Shown here one piece after another: positions 8,086 through 17,079 of a stretch of 64,000 bases of DNA. Within the stretch, counting starts at the first letter, position 1; each line of letters begins with the position of its first letter. Location: positions 1 to 64,000 of the forward strand of contig DAOPKN010000008.1 in the NCBI GenBank assembly GCA_035391225.1. Reading direction: 5' to 3'. The notes under the pieces were generated by a model, which was not told the origin of the DNA, ran no database searches, and was given only the letters and a program-made list of their open reading frames with translations. The DNA comes from DAOPKN01 sp035391225. Lineage in GTDB: Bacteria; Thermotogota; Thermotogae; MWEM01. Made by a program: the position numbers and the translations under genes.

Positions 8086-11076
8086 TTAGAAGATCGAAAG
8101 GTCGACGTCTTTTTCCATGGGTTCGACCTTGAACATTTTCTCGGGGAACACCTTGATGCTGAACTGCGTGGTGAACTTGGAAAGCTTGAACGCGTCGTCC
8201 CTGCGGCCGAACTCGAACACGCTTTGGTTCTGCCAGGTGCGGAGGTCCTTGAACAGGGTGATCTTCAGTGTTTCGAACTTGTGCGTGTCCCAATCGTAGG
8301 AAATGTTCCCCGTGATATCCCAGTTCTTGGAGTTCCGGATGGGTATTCCGGTTGCGGCGTTCAGCAGGGGAATGCCAATGCCAAAGTCCAGGTTGAGTAT
8401 CTTGCGGTAACTGTACGACCCCCCGAGGTCAAACGCCACCTTTCCCAGGTCGATGTCGAATCCCCACCCCAACGAGGTCAACCGCTGCCCCTCCTGGTTT
8501 TGCGGCTTGAGTGTCAGGTCGAAGCTCAACGAAAGCGGAATCGCCTGCACCAAGGTGGAGACGGGCGTAAACTCGAACTCCACCGAGTTGCGCGTCCGGA
8601 GAGAAACCAATTCGAGCTCCAACGTGTTTTCTTCCTTGGGTTCCCACGTGGTGTCCCACGTACTGCGAATCGACTGGATGTCCGGTTCACGGGAAAGACC
8701 CGTATCGGTTGCGCCGGCGTTGAAGAGCCAGTTGAGCCCTCCTTGCACCGTTTCGAAAAATCCTTGTAACTCCTTTTGGCTAATGGAAAGCACGTGGCTG
8801 GTGGTTAGCCGCTCGATGTGCGTAAACGTGGCATCCGTGGTATCGTAGTAATCCGGGGGAAGGTACTTGTAGATGAAGTTGACATCGTTGGTGAGGGTCC
8901 GGAAGTTGGGGCCGATGTCCGCGGAGACTCCTACCTCGGTGTTCACGAACCGATTCTGCGAAATCGAAAGCGGACTCTTGGTGGTGAGCGAGAATTGCGT
9001 GAACAGCGGACGAATGGGCAACTTGGTGCTGGTCTGGATCACCGGGTCGCTGAGCTTGTCTTCCGCTTTCTTGAAGTCGTACGACGTTTTGAGCGAAACG
9101 CTGGACTGTACCAGGGGGATGGACAATGCCCCCGTGTAGCTCAGCAGGCTTTTTTCCGCGTCTTTCCCCAGAGCGGAGGTGTTGCCGTCGCTCTTCACGA
9201 ACAGGTAATCGTGGGAAAGGCTATGACTCCACAGCAACCACTCGGGCCGGAAGATGGGCACCACCAGTTCCATGGACGATTTGACGTTTTCGGCGTAGCG
9301 CCAGGCGGACTCGGTGGACTCCACGGTAACCTGCGTGCCCTCGTGGTTCACGATCCAGCGATCCCACAACCCCACGTACACGGTGTACCCGGTGTCGAAG
9401 GAGAAGTAGGCTTCCTTCTTGTCCCCCTTCTGTACTCCCAGGGGGTGGAAGGGAATGGTACTGTCCATGAACACGTACTGGTTGTAGGTGTCGTTTTGGT
9501 CCTGCAGGTCCAGGCGGATCTGCCCTTTCACGGTGTCCAGTATTTTCCAGCTGCTTTGCTCGGAGGGAAGGGCCCAGGTCAACGTGGAAGGGGAGGTGTA
9601 CTCGGTCTGGCTTGCCTCTTTCTCGCTGGTGAACTCCGAAAGCGAGGGCCATGCAGACTCTTCGTAGATGGAAAATCCTCCCATGTTGATATCGAAGGTA
9701 TTGGCGCTCTTGTAGTTGTATACGTCCAGGGCGTTGGTGATGTTAGAGGCTTCCGGGGTTTCCATGGTTCCACTGAAACTGACCTTGGACAATTGCAGGG
9801 AGAGGCTGGGTATCGCCCGCCAGTATTCCAAGTCGTTTTTTCCCGCTTTCTGAATCGGGGTCCAGGACAGACCGGAAACGGTGATCGACGGAAAGGTATA
9901 GGAGTTGGTATTCCGGGTACCGCGCACTTCTTTCTTGGAAATGTCCAGGTTGAGCCTGGCCAATCCACCCGAGGGAATCTGGAACAGTGGGAAGCTCTTG
10001 AGGGAGAACCCCATGGCTGCTTCCCGGGAAACTTGTTCTCCATCCTGTATCACGCGGGACGCGCGGTAAAAGACGTTGAGTTTCACGGCCTTGAACCATT
10101 CGTCGGCAAAGGACTTGTCCACCGAAAAGGACAGCTTGTTGGTGCGGTCCAGTAAGTCATCGGAAATGTCCTGGCTCGCGCTGAGCGTTCCCACCACGTT
10201 TTGCGGAAGCACGAACTTGTTCTCGATGGCGACCTTGGACCCGCTGCTTTCTCCTTTTTGGCGCGATTCCAGGGTAACCTTTCCGGTTTCGTCCTCGGTG
10301 TTGAGGTAGTTGAATTGCAGGCTGGCGGTAAACCCAGTTTCCGCACCGTAGTTGAAGGAAGACACCACCGGTTGCGTCTGCTTGTCAAGGGCTTGGAAGA
10401 AGACCGGCCAGGGCAAAACCGGGATGTTGTGCACGTACAACACCAGGTCGTAGGCAATGATATCCGTTCCCTCTTTCACCACGATGTAACTCGACTGGAA
10501 GCGGTACTGCGGTTTTCCCTCGCGCTCCAGCGCCCTGGGGTCGGTGGTGATGTATCCTTTTTGCACTTCGTTAATGTCAATGCCCTCGAACGTTTTTGAG
10601 CGGCTTCTGTCTCCCACCAGGTACACGGTTTGTTCTTGGCCTTTCTTGTTCTTGGCCTTCTCATACTCCCCGCGCAACGTATACATGAAGAACACGTTCT
10701 TGCGCACGTACGCTTTCACGACTTCCGCTGTAAAACGCTGGTTTTCTTTCTCTTGCACCAACTCCACGAGTTGTTCCGGGGAAGATTGCGCCCAGAAATA
10801 CTCGATCCAGTTCCCCTCACCCATCTGCGCGAGAATATACGGAGCACTGATCCGTGTACCACTGTAGCGCACCTGCACGTTTCCGATCATTTCTATGGTT
10901 TTTTCCTCGCTGCCGAATCGCATCTCGTCGCACTCGATTTCAATGCGCATTTCATCCGGCGCGGGTTGCAACGAAGGCGTCCCTTCGTCCTGGGAAAAAA
11001 CAGGCGAAACCAGGACAAAAAGGAACCATAAAAAGAAACCCGCCCAAAAAAGAGCCCCGTTTTTTCCCGTCGTGAT
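8086..11076 (-). CDS. LptD/OstA-like outer-membrane protein, probable ATC start
   Basis: This is a large beta-rich protein with an OstA-like N-terminal region (residues ~40-110, containing MRFGSEEKTIEMIGNVQV) and a long C-terminal part of alternating strands resembling the LptD barrel, which inserts lipopolysaccharide-like lipid at the cell surface. The first standard start is TTG at 10971, which would remove any export signal. The open frame continues upstream through a clear signal peptide (ALFWAGFFLWFLFVLVSPVF, then S-Q). The only start at correct spacing is ATC at 11076, 8 nt after AAGGGGG. That gives ~996 residues. It is the last gene of the glycosidase-EF-G II-lptD unit. Identity as true LptD rather than an OstA-family relative is not certain, since the barrel is divergent. 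Confidence 0.75.
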   Translation of the reverse strand: MTTGKNGALFWAGFFLWFLFVLVSPVFSQDEGTPSLQPAPDEMRIEIECDEMRFGSEEKTIEMIGNVQVRYSGTRISAPYILAQMGEGNWIEYFWAQSSPEQLVELVQEKENQRFTAEVVKAYVRKNVFFMYTLRGEYEKAKNKKGQEQTVYLVGDRSRSKTFEGIDINEVQKGYITTDPRALEREGKPQYRFQSSYIVVKEGTDIIAYDLVLYVHNIPVLPWPVFFQALDKQTQPVVSSFNYGAETGFTASLQFNYLNTEDETGKVTLESRQKGESSGSKVAIENKFVLPQNVVGTLSASQDISDDLLDRTNKLSFSVDKSFADEWFKAVKLNVFYRASRVIQDGEQVSREAAMGFSLKSFPLFQIPSGGLARLNLDISKKEVRGTRNTNSYTFPSITVSGLSWTPIQKAGKNDLEYWRAIPSLSLQLSKVSFSGTMETPEASNITNALDVYNYKSANTFDINMGGFSIYEESAWPSLSEFTSEKEASQTEYTSPSTLTWALPSEQSSWKILDTVKGQIRLDLQDQNDTYNQYVFMDSTIPFHPLGVQKGDKKEAYFSFDTGYTVYVGLWDRWIVNHEGTQVTVESTESAWRYAENVKSSMELVVPIFRPEWLLWSHSLSHDYLFVKSDGNTSALGKDAEKSLLSYTGALSIPLVQSSVSLKTSYDFKKAEDKLSDPVIQTSTKLPIRPLFTQFSLTTKSPLSISQNRFVNTEVGVSADIGPNFRTLTNDVNFIYKYLPPDYYDTTDATFTHIERLTTSHVLSISQKELQGFFETVQGGLNWLFNAGATDTGLSREPDIQSIRSTWDTTWEPKEENTLELELVSLRTRNSVEFEFTPVSTLVQAIPLSLSFDLTLKPQNQEGQRLTSLGWGFDIDLGKVAFDLGGSYSYRKILNLDFGIGIPLLNAATGIPIRNSKNWDITGNISYDWDTHKFETLKITLFKDLRTWQNQSVFEFGRRDDAFKLSKFTTQFSIKVFPEKMFKVEPMEKDVDLSIF

Positions 11077-11109
11077 GGCTCGTTCCCCCTTGCAAAATCC
11101 CTTCCTCCA

Positions 11110-11146
11110 CCGCCCCGGGGAAAGGAACTCCGATTCGCCGGGGCGG
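11110..11146 (-). other. GC-rich intercistronic stem-loop between EF-G II and lptD
   Basis: CCGCCCCGG (11110-11118) and CCGGGGCGG (11138-11146) form a perfect 9-bp stem with a 19-nt loop. No T-tract follows, so it is more likely an mRNA processing or stability element than a terminator (inference). Confidence 0.5.
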
Positions 11147-11170
11147 GATGGAAAAGGGAAAACGGTGATG

Positions 11171-13249
11171 CTACTTGTTGGCTTCTTCCAGCTCGCGCTT
11201 GCGTTCGGCGATGATCTTTTCCTGGATGTTGCCTGGTACCTCGGAATATTCGCTGAATTTCATGGTAAAGTACCCCTTACCGCTCGTGAGGGAACTCAAC
11301 TTGTTGGAGAAGTCCAGCATTTCGGAGAAGGGAACCTTGGCTTTCACCACCTGGTACCCCTTGGACCCGGGTTCCATACCAAGGGGCCGGCCGCGGCGAG
11401 AGGTAATTTCTCCCATGGCGTCTCCGGCATTTTCGTCGGGTACGGATACTTCCACTTCCATGATGGGTTCGAGCAATACGGGGGTGGCAAGGTCCATGCC
11501 TTTCTTGAAAGCCTGGATGGCGGCAATCTGGAACGCCATGTCGGACGAATCCACGTCGTGGTAGGAACCATCGTACAGGTCCACTTGCAGGTCAACCACG
11601 GGATATCCCGCCAGCACGCCTTTCTTGATGGCCTGGCGGAGTCCTTTTTCCACCGAGGGGATGTAGTTGGAAGGCACCGAACCCCCAAAAATGGATTCCA
11701 CGAACTCGAAGCCACCTCCCCGTTCCTTGGGGGCAAGCTTGATCTTCACGTGGCCGTACTGCCCATGTCCACCCGTCTGTTTCTTGTGCTTGTACTCGGT
11801 GTCGGCGTTGCCACGGATGGTTTCGCGGTAGGCGATCTTGGGTTTCCCCACTTCCACGTCCACCTTGAACAACTTTTTCAATCGTTCCACCATCACGTCC
11901 AGGTGCACCGAACCCAAACCGGAGATCACGGTTTCGTTGGTTTCCGGGTCATGTTCCCAGTTGAACGTGGGATCCGACTCCGAGAGCCGGGAAAGCCCGT
12001 TGGAGATCTTGTCGATGTCGCCCTTGGACTTGGGTTGCACCGACTTGGAAAGCATGGGTTCCGGGAAATTCATCCCTTCGACCAGCAGCTTGCGTGAAGG
12101 GTTGGACACCGTGTCGCCCACGGCACTTTCCTTGAGCTTGGGTACGCTGATGATGTCCCCCACGCCCGCCTCCGGCGTTTCGACTTGTTCCTTCCCGATG
12201 ACGTAGTACAGGTGGGAAGCCTTTTCCGAGGAACCCCGGGTTACGTTCACGAATGCATCTCCCGCCTTGAGGCTGCCGGCGTAAATCTTGATGAACGATT
12301 GTTTCCCAATGAAGGGGTCCACCGCGGCTTTGAAGATGAATCCAACCAGGGGTTGGTTTTCGTCGGGCTCCACGGTGATCTCGGCATCGCCTTCCGCCAG
12401 CTTGGCAACGGGTTGGTTCATTTCCTTGGGGTTGGCACCGGTGTCCCGCAGCAGCGAGGCAAGCAGCTCAACACCCATGCCAACGGAGGCATTCCCGCAA
12501 ACTACGGGCACGAGTTCGCCCTGGAGGTACGCGGCTTTCATCGCTTTTGCCAGCATGGGGCCATCGATCTCTTCTCCACCCAGGTATTTTTCCATGAGAT
12601 CCTCGTCGGTTTGCACGATATCCTCAATGAACTCGGTTCTCTTCTCCTCCACCGTGGCTTTCATGTTCTCCGGCACGGGGATCTTCGTGGGAGTACCGCT
12701 GGGGTCCTTGGCATACTGGTAAGCCTGGTTGGCCAAAAGGTCCACGATTCCCTCGAACTTCTCTCCCTGCCCGATGGGAAGCGTTACGGGTACGAGGTTC
12801 TTCTCGAACACTTCCTTGAGTTCCCCAAAAACCAGGTCAAAGTTGGCCCGTTCCTTGTCCATGTGGTTGATGAACACCATCATGGGTTTGTGCATTTCCT
12901 CGGCGATGCGCCAGGTCCTTTCCGTCTGGACTTCCACCCCCGCGGCTGCGTTCACGACCGAAACAACGTTTTCGCACACGAACAATCCCGTTGTCACTTC
13001 GCTGATGAAGTCACCGAAACCCGGGGTATCCACGAGGGTGAAAAAGTTGTCCTCCCAATCGAAGGAAGCTACGGCACTCGAAAGCGTGGTTCCCTTTTCC
13101 ACTTCCAATGGGTCGTAGTTCAAGGCCGTTCCCATCTTCTCGATCTTTCCCGCTTTGAGCAAGAGCGATTCTATGATCGTACTCTTTCCACTACCGTTGT
13201 GGCCGATGAAGGCCACGGTTCTTTTTTTCTCTACCGGCTTACTCAACAC
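11171..13249 (-). CDS. EF-G-like GTPase (EF-G II / FusA2 type)
   Basis: The 692-residue protein has the five-domain EF-G layout, but its G motifs depart from canonical EF-G. G1 is GHNGSGKST (residues 16-24) instead of AHIDAGKTT. G3 is DTPGFGDF (~74-81). G4 reads NHMDKE rather than NKMD. Domain IV retains a GHGQYGHV-type segment and domain V an EVPGNIQ segment. This pattern is typical of the second, divergent EF-G found in several bacteria, whose role in translation is not settled; it is not the main fusA, and no rpsL, rpsG or tuf is near. The start is GTG at 13249 (GGAGG only 4 nt away) or TTG at 13246 (7 nt away, better spacing). It lies 30 bp after the glycosidase gene and shares its transcript. 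Confidence 0.85.
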   Translation of the reverse strand: MLSKPVEKKRTVAFIGHNGSGKSTIIESLLLKAGKIEKMGTALNYDPLEVEKGTTLSSAVASFDWEDNFFTLVDTPGFGDFISEVTTGLFVCENVVSVVNAAAGVEVQTERTWRIAEEMHKPMMVFINHMDKERANFDLVFGELKEVFEKNLVPVTLPIGQGEKFEGIVDLLANQAYQYAKDPSGTPTKIPVPENMKATVEEKRTEFIEDIVQTDEDLMEKYLGGEEIDGPMLAKAMKAAYLQGELVPVVCGNASVGMGVELLASLLRDTGANPKEMNQPVAKLAEGDAEITVEPDENQPLVGFIFKAAVDPFIGKQSFIKIYAGSLKAGDAFVNVTRGSSEKASHLYYVIGKEQVETPEAGVGDIISVPKLKESAVGDTVSNPSRKLLVEGMNFPEPMLSKSVQPKSKGDIDKISNGLSRLSESDPTFNWEHDPETNETVISGLGSVHLDVMVERLKKLFKVDVEVGKPKIAYRETIRGNADTEYKHKKQTGGHGQYGHVKIKLAPKERGGGFEFVESIFGGSVPSNYIPSVEKGLRQAIKKGVLAGYPVVDLQVDLYDGSYHDVDSSDMAFQIAAIQAFKKGMDLATPVLLEPIMEVEVSVPDENAGDAMGEITSRRGRPLGMEPGSKGYQVVKAKVPFSEMLDFSNKLSSLTSGKGYFTMKFSEYSEVPGNIQEKIIAERKRELEEANK

Positions 13250-13279
13250 TGCACCTCCGTTTATTCAACAACAAAATTC

Positions 13280-14992
13280 CTACTTGAAAACTCGCTTGAT
13301 CAACACACCCACCGGGATTTGCGGTTCCCCACCCGAGGGGTTGTTCACCACCTTACCCCCCGCCACCATCGTGGAAGAGGACCCCCCATCGAAGCACATG
13401 GCATCCGTGAACCCTTTCTTGATCAAGAAATCGGCGAGCTCCTCGAAAGTCAATCCCGCGCTTTGTGACTGGTAGCCATCGATTACCATGAACACCAACC
13501 GCCCCGGGGCAATGGCCACCACGGTTCGCGGGGTTTTGGCCGTCAAGATGCGTTGCCCGTAACGGACTTTCTCGGTCTCCAGTGAGGGGATGAGCTTCCC
13601 CCCCTCGATGATCTGGGGACCACCTTCCACCGCGTACTCCAACCCGTACGGGTACCCCGGGATCACCAAGCGGTATTCCGCGCTGTCTCCCACTTTCACG
13701 AAATTCGCAACGCCCACCGGTCCCATCATCACCACGAAGCCATCCTTGGGAGCCCGCATGGCGTATCCCTTGGAAAGCACTTTCCCGCCGGAAACCACCA
13801 CGTACTCGCGGTCGGGGCGGTTGGGGATCTGCGATCCGAACTCCTCGGTGTAGATGATGATGTCACCGTTCTGGCTGAACTTGTTCACGCCTTTCACAAG
13901 GTACAATAGCGAGCCCAGCGATAGGTGGATCTCCGAGTCCACGTTCAGGATCACGTACTTGCCGTCTTGGGTTTTGGCAAAGATGGGTCGCTTGTAGTAA
14001 TACGGCTCGCTGAGCACGCGCCCTTCCTTCACCAAAAGGCCGACGGGAAAACCCGTGGCGGTATCGAAATACGATCCATTCACCCCTCCGTATGACATGG
14101 TACGGCGCACCATGGCCGAGGGTGTCTCCCGGCTGCCGAATGTGCCCACCGCCATCTCCGGTTCCACGGAAACGGAAGCCTTCTGCAAGTCGATTTCCAG
14201 GTAGGAAACCCGCAACGTGGCACCATCGAGCACTTCCTTCTTACGGTACCACTGCACGCCGCTGGTGAGCACCTCGATTTCCTCCAAGTACGGATCCACG
14301 TGGCGGAAATACACCGAGACCTCGTTGCCGCTGCGGGACATGGTGTAGTCCACGGGTACGTTAAACGACAACTTGAGCAGGGAATAAAAACGGTCCCGCG
14401 TTTCCAGCATCACATCGCGGATCACCGCTTCTTCCAGATCTACAGGAAACAGGCTGACTTCCACTTCGTTTCCCTTGGTGTGCACTTTCAACAGCTCTTC
14501 CTCGTTCAAGAACGGGGAAGAAAAGGTGAGACGAAGCGTACGCTCCACCATTTCCACGCGATACAACTTGATCAACTCGCCCGGGAGAAAGGCGTAGTAC
14601 CGTTCTCCCTCCAGGAACGTGTATCCCAAGAAGTCCATCACGGTGTCCGCGGAGACGTAGGTTTTCTTGTTATTCAAGATCACCATGCCGTCCACTTTTT
14701 CCAGGAAATTCAACGTGAACCCCTTCATGGGATCGGCGATCAGCGTATCACGGCTTCGCGTGTTCACGATGTAGTACTTCTGGGAATCTCCAAAACGCGT
14801 TACGCCTGCACCGAAATACAGCAGGCTTTCCACGTCCAAGAGCAGTTTTCCGCTCATCTCCAGCACCTGTGGTTCCCGGAAGCGCTGGAAATCTCCATCC
14901 TGCTTGATCAGGAACAATTCCTGCCCGAAACAAGCCGGCACAAACAACACAAACGCAAAAAAAAGGAATACCCCTCTCTGTAAACGATTCAT
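13280..14992 (-). CDS. Secreted phosphodiester glycosidase (NAGPA) family protein
   Basis: The likely start is ATG at 14992, giving 570 residues that open with a signal peptide (MNRLQRGVFLFFAFVLF, cleavage near ACFGQ). An N-terminal region (~30-130) resembles copper-amine-oxidase-N-like stalk repeats. The C-terminal ~270 residues match the NAGPA domain: GGVNGSYFDTATGFPVG, IAPGRLVFMVIDGYQ and CFDGGSSSTMVAGG are the family's conserved blocks. Relatives cleave alpha-GlcNAc-phosphodiester bonds, and bacterial members are thought to act on wall or exopolysaccharide. It has its own promoter overlapping the end of pdp and heads a unit with EF-G II and the LptD-like gene. The product is predicted to act outside the cytoplasmic membrane. 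The exact substrate is unknown. Confidence 0.88.
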   Translation of the reverse strand: MNRLQRGVFLFFAFVLFVPACFGQELFLIKQDGDFQRFREPQVLEMSGKLLLDVESLLYFGAGVTRFGDSQKYYIVNTRSRDTLIADPMKGFTLNFLEKVDGMVILNNKKTYVSADTVMDFLGYTFLEGERYYAFLPGELIKLYRVEMVERTLRLTFSSPFLNEEELLKVHTKGNEVEVSLFPVDLEEAVIRDVMLETRDRFYSLLKLSFNVPVDYTMSRSGNEVSVYFRHVDPYLEEIEVLTSGVQWYRKKEVLDGATLRVSYLEIDLQKASVSVEPEMAVGTFGSRETPSAMVRRTMSYGGVNGSYFDTATGFPVGLLVKEGRVLSEPYYYKRPIFAKTQDGKYVILNVDSEIHLSLGSLLYLVKGVNKFSQNGDIIIYTEEFGSQIPNRPDREYVVVSGGKVLSKGYAMRAPKDGFVVMMGPVGVANFVKVGDSAEYRLVIPGYPYGLEYAVEGGPQIIEGGKLIPSLETEKVRYGQRILTAKTPRTVVAIAPGRLVFMVIDGYQSQSAGLTFEELADFLIKKGFTDAMCFDGGSSSTMVAGGKVVNNPSGGEPQIPVGVLIKRVFK

Positions 14993-15019
14993 CTGGGCCC
15001 ATACCCCCCAATCACAATC

Positions 15020-15043
15020 AAACCCCTTGCACTTCAAGGGTTT
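15020..15043 (-). other. 5'-UTR hairpin of the glycosidase transcript
   Basis: AAACCCCTTG (15020-15029) pairs with CAAGGGTTT (15035-15043), with one bulged base and a 5-nt loop. It starts almost at the transcription start predicted from the -10 at 15050-15055. It could protect the 5' end or influence initiation (inference). Confidence 0.45.
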
Positions 15044-15049
15044 CAAGCA

Positions 15050-15058
15050 ATTGTATCA
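15050..15058 (-). promoter_or_regulatory. Extended -10 promoter for the glycosidase unit
   Basis: On the minus strand this reads TGATACAAT, an extended -10 with a TACAAT hexamer. It lies immediately after the pdp stop codon and has no clear -35. Confidence 0.6.
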
Positions 15059-15060
15059 TA

Positions 15061-16362
15061 TTAATCGATGATATCAAACACCAAAGGTGGCCGTGCCACC
15101 CGGGAATTTCCTATCACGATGGCCTGCTCCAACAACGCACACGCCCTTTCCTTCCGCTGGGCATCGTTGTAGAAAATTTTCACAAGAGGTTGCCCCTCTT
15201 CCACCACGTCTCCCCAATGCACCAGGAACTCGAAGCCCACCGAATGATCGATCTGGTCTTCCTTGCGTTCCCTTCCCGCTCCCAGCGTCATCGCCGAAAG
15301 GCCAATCAGGCGCGTATCCATGGATGTGATGACCCCCTCCCGTGGAGCCGCAAAGACTTGCTGCCTTGGTCCCTCCAACAATTTTTCCGGGTGGTCCACG
15401 AACGAAACGTCTCCACCTTGGGCATGCACGAACTTGCGGAAGCATTCGAGCGCCTCGCCGCTTTCCAGGGATTTTTCCAGCAGGTTCTCCGCGGTTTGGG
15501 ATCCCACGTTTAGCCCGAGTTGCACCATCTTGGACCCCAGGATATGGCACAGCGAGGCGAAGTCTTCGGGCCCTTCCCCGCGAAGCGTTTGGATGGCTTC
15601 GTACACCTCACAAGCGTTGCCCACCATTCTGCCCAAGGGCTCTTCCATGTTGGTCAGCACCGCACATGCCTTCTTGTCGGCGAGCTCCGCGATCTGTACC
15701 ATCAGCCGCGCAAGTTGCTGCGCATCGGAAAGCGTCTGCATGAAGGCACCCGATCCCACCTTCACATCCAGCACGAACGCATCGGCTCCGGACGCCAGCT
15801 TCTTGCTCATGATAGAGGAGGCAATCAGCGAGATCTCATCCACCGTGGCGGTTACATCCCGTAGCGCGTAGATCTTCTTGTCCGCGGGAACAAGGTTTGC
15901 GGTTTGCCCGGCGAGTGCCAGTCCGATTTGCTGCACCTGCGCTAACCATCGTTCGCGGGGCAGCGCGGTTTGGAAACCCGGAATGGCCTCGAGCTTGTCG
16001 ATCGTACCACCTGTGTGGCCCAGTCCCCTGCCCGAGAGTTTGGCTACCTTCACGCCGCAAGCGGCAACGAGCGGGAGCAACGACAGCGTCGTCTTGTCAC
16101 CCACACCCCCGGTGGAGTGCTTGTCCACCTTCACACCGGGTATCGGGGACAGATCGATGGTGTCGCCGGAGAAGCGCATGCTTTGGGTTAGGTTCACCGA
16201 TTCCTCGGGGTCCATGTGGCGAAAGAACACCGCCATCAGGAAAGCCGCCATCTGGTAGTCCGTGATTTCCCCCTGGACGAATCCGTTGACCATGAAATCG
16301 ATTTCTTCCCGGCTCAAACGGTTGCCATCCCTCTTCTTCAAGATCACATCGTAGGCCCTCAT
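15061..16362 (-). CDS. pdp: Pyrimidine-nucleoside phosphorylase
   Basis: The product has 433 residues, full length for the family. It carries the thymidine/pyrimidine phosphorylase signature SGRGLGHTGGTIDKLEAIPG and the phosphate-binding KHSTGGVGDKTTL segment. It splits uridine, thymidine or deoxyuridine with phosphate into base and (deoxy)ribose-1-phosphate in pyrimidine salvage. The start ATG at 16362 overlaps the rnhB stop (ATGA) and follows AAAGGGGG, so translation is coupled. A longer upstream in-frame extension exists but runs through rnhB and is not credible. It is last in the ABC-F-hutH-dnaN-ispF-ecfT-rnhB-pdp run. The signature does not separate thymidine phosphorylase (deoA) from pdp; the ~433-residue length and KHSTGG context favour pdp. 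Confidence 0.93.
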   Translation of the reverse strand: MRAYDVILKKRDGNRLSREEIDFMVNGFVQGEITDYQMAAFLMAVFFRHMDPEESVNLTQSMRFSGDTIDLSPIPGVKVDKHSTGGVGDKTTLSLLPLVAACGVKVAKLSGRGLGHTGGTIDKLEAIPGFQTALPRERWLAQVQQIGLALAGQTANLVPADKKIYALRDVTATVDEISLIASSIMSKKLASGADAFVLDVKVGSGAFMQTLSDAQQLARLMVQIAELADKKACAVLTNMEEPLGRMVGNACEVYEAIQTLRGEGPEDFASLCHILGSKMVQLGLNVGSQTAENLLEKSLESGEALECFRKFVHAQGGDVSFVDHPEKLLEGPRQQVFAAPREGVITSMDTRLIGLSAMTLGAGRERKEDQIDHSVGFEFLVHWGDVVEEGQPLVKIFYNDAQRKERACALLEQAIVIGNSRVARPPLVFDIID

Positions 16363-17063
16363 GCAGTTTGTTCCCCCTTTTTTTGCCAAACGGCCTGTTT
16401 TCGTTCTTCGGAAACCCTTCCCTGGCGCACCCATCTGCAAAGCTTCTCCTCTTGAAGCTTCTCCCAAACGGGGCGGAAGGTGAGTCGATGCAACGGGCTT
16501 GGCCCGAATTGTTCGAGTTCCCAAAGGTGCCGCGCCGTACCGTATCCCTTGTGGTGGGAAAAACGGAAACGCGGGAAGAGTCCCTCGTATTGTACCATCA
16601 TTCGATCCCGAACGACCTTTGCCACGATGGAAGCCAAGGCTATACGCGGGGAAAGCCCATCCCCCCCCACGATCTGCACGTTGGGGAACAGCAGCCGCAA
16701 GTGCGCTCCGTCCACCAACGCAAGGTGGAAGGGAACCCCCAGCGCATCCACCGCCCGCTGCATGGCAAGGCTGGTTGCATTCAAGATGTTCCGGCAGTCG
16801 ATCTCCTCCGGGTCTGCATAACCCGTGCCGTACGGCACTTGGTTTTGCACGAGGAAACGGAAGATGTTTTCCCGCCGCGTGGCCGAAAGCTTCTTGGAAT
16901 CGTTCAGTTCCGGGAAATGTGCCACGATCTCTCCCAGCAGCGTTTCCCCAAGGAACACGCATCCTGCCACCACCGGTCCCGCCAACGGTCCTCGCCCGGC
17001 TTCATCGATGCCCACAACCCGTTCACCCTTTGCCATGTAGCTCTGATCGAAATCCAACTGCAC
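16359..17063 (-). CDS. rnhB: Ribonuclease HII
   Basis: The protein is ~234 residues from the GTG at 17063, which has AGAAGG 8 nt upstream. ATG at 17036 is an alternative, but it lacks a Shine-Dalgarno. Conserved catalytic blocks are visible: GIDEAGRGPLAGPVVAG (acidic residues D and E), LNDSKKLS, and a VDG strand followed by the GDGLSPRIALASIVAKVVRD helix with the third Asp. RNase HII cuts RNA in RNA-DNA hybrids and removes single ribonucleotides from DNA. It starts 16 bp after the ecfT stop and overlaps pdp by 4 bp. The C-terminal tail (WVRQGRVSEERKQAVWQ) is a little longer than in many homologues. Confidence 0.93.
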   Translation of the reverse strand: MQLDFDQSYMAKGERVVGIDEAGRGPLAGPVVAGCVFLGETLLGEIVAHFPELNDSKKLSATRRENIFRFLVQNQVPYGTGYADPEEIDCRNILNATSLAMQRAVDALGVPFHLALVDGAHLRLLFPNVQIVGGDGLSPRIALASIVAKVVRDRMMVQYEGLFPRFRFSHHKGYGTARHLWELEQFGPSPLHRLTFRPVWEKLQEEKLCRWVRQGRVSEERKQAVWQKKGEQTA

Positions 17064-17079
17064 TTGGGAGACCTTCTTC

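Noticed and set aside
8818..10155. 445-residue plus-strand frame inside the LptD-like gene
   Set aside because: It is a shadow of the beta-barrel coding strand; no Shine-Dalgarno, no domain.
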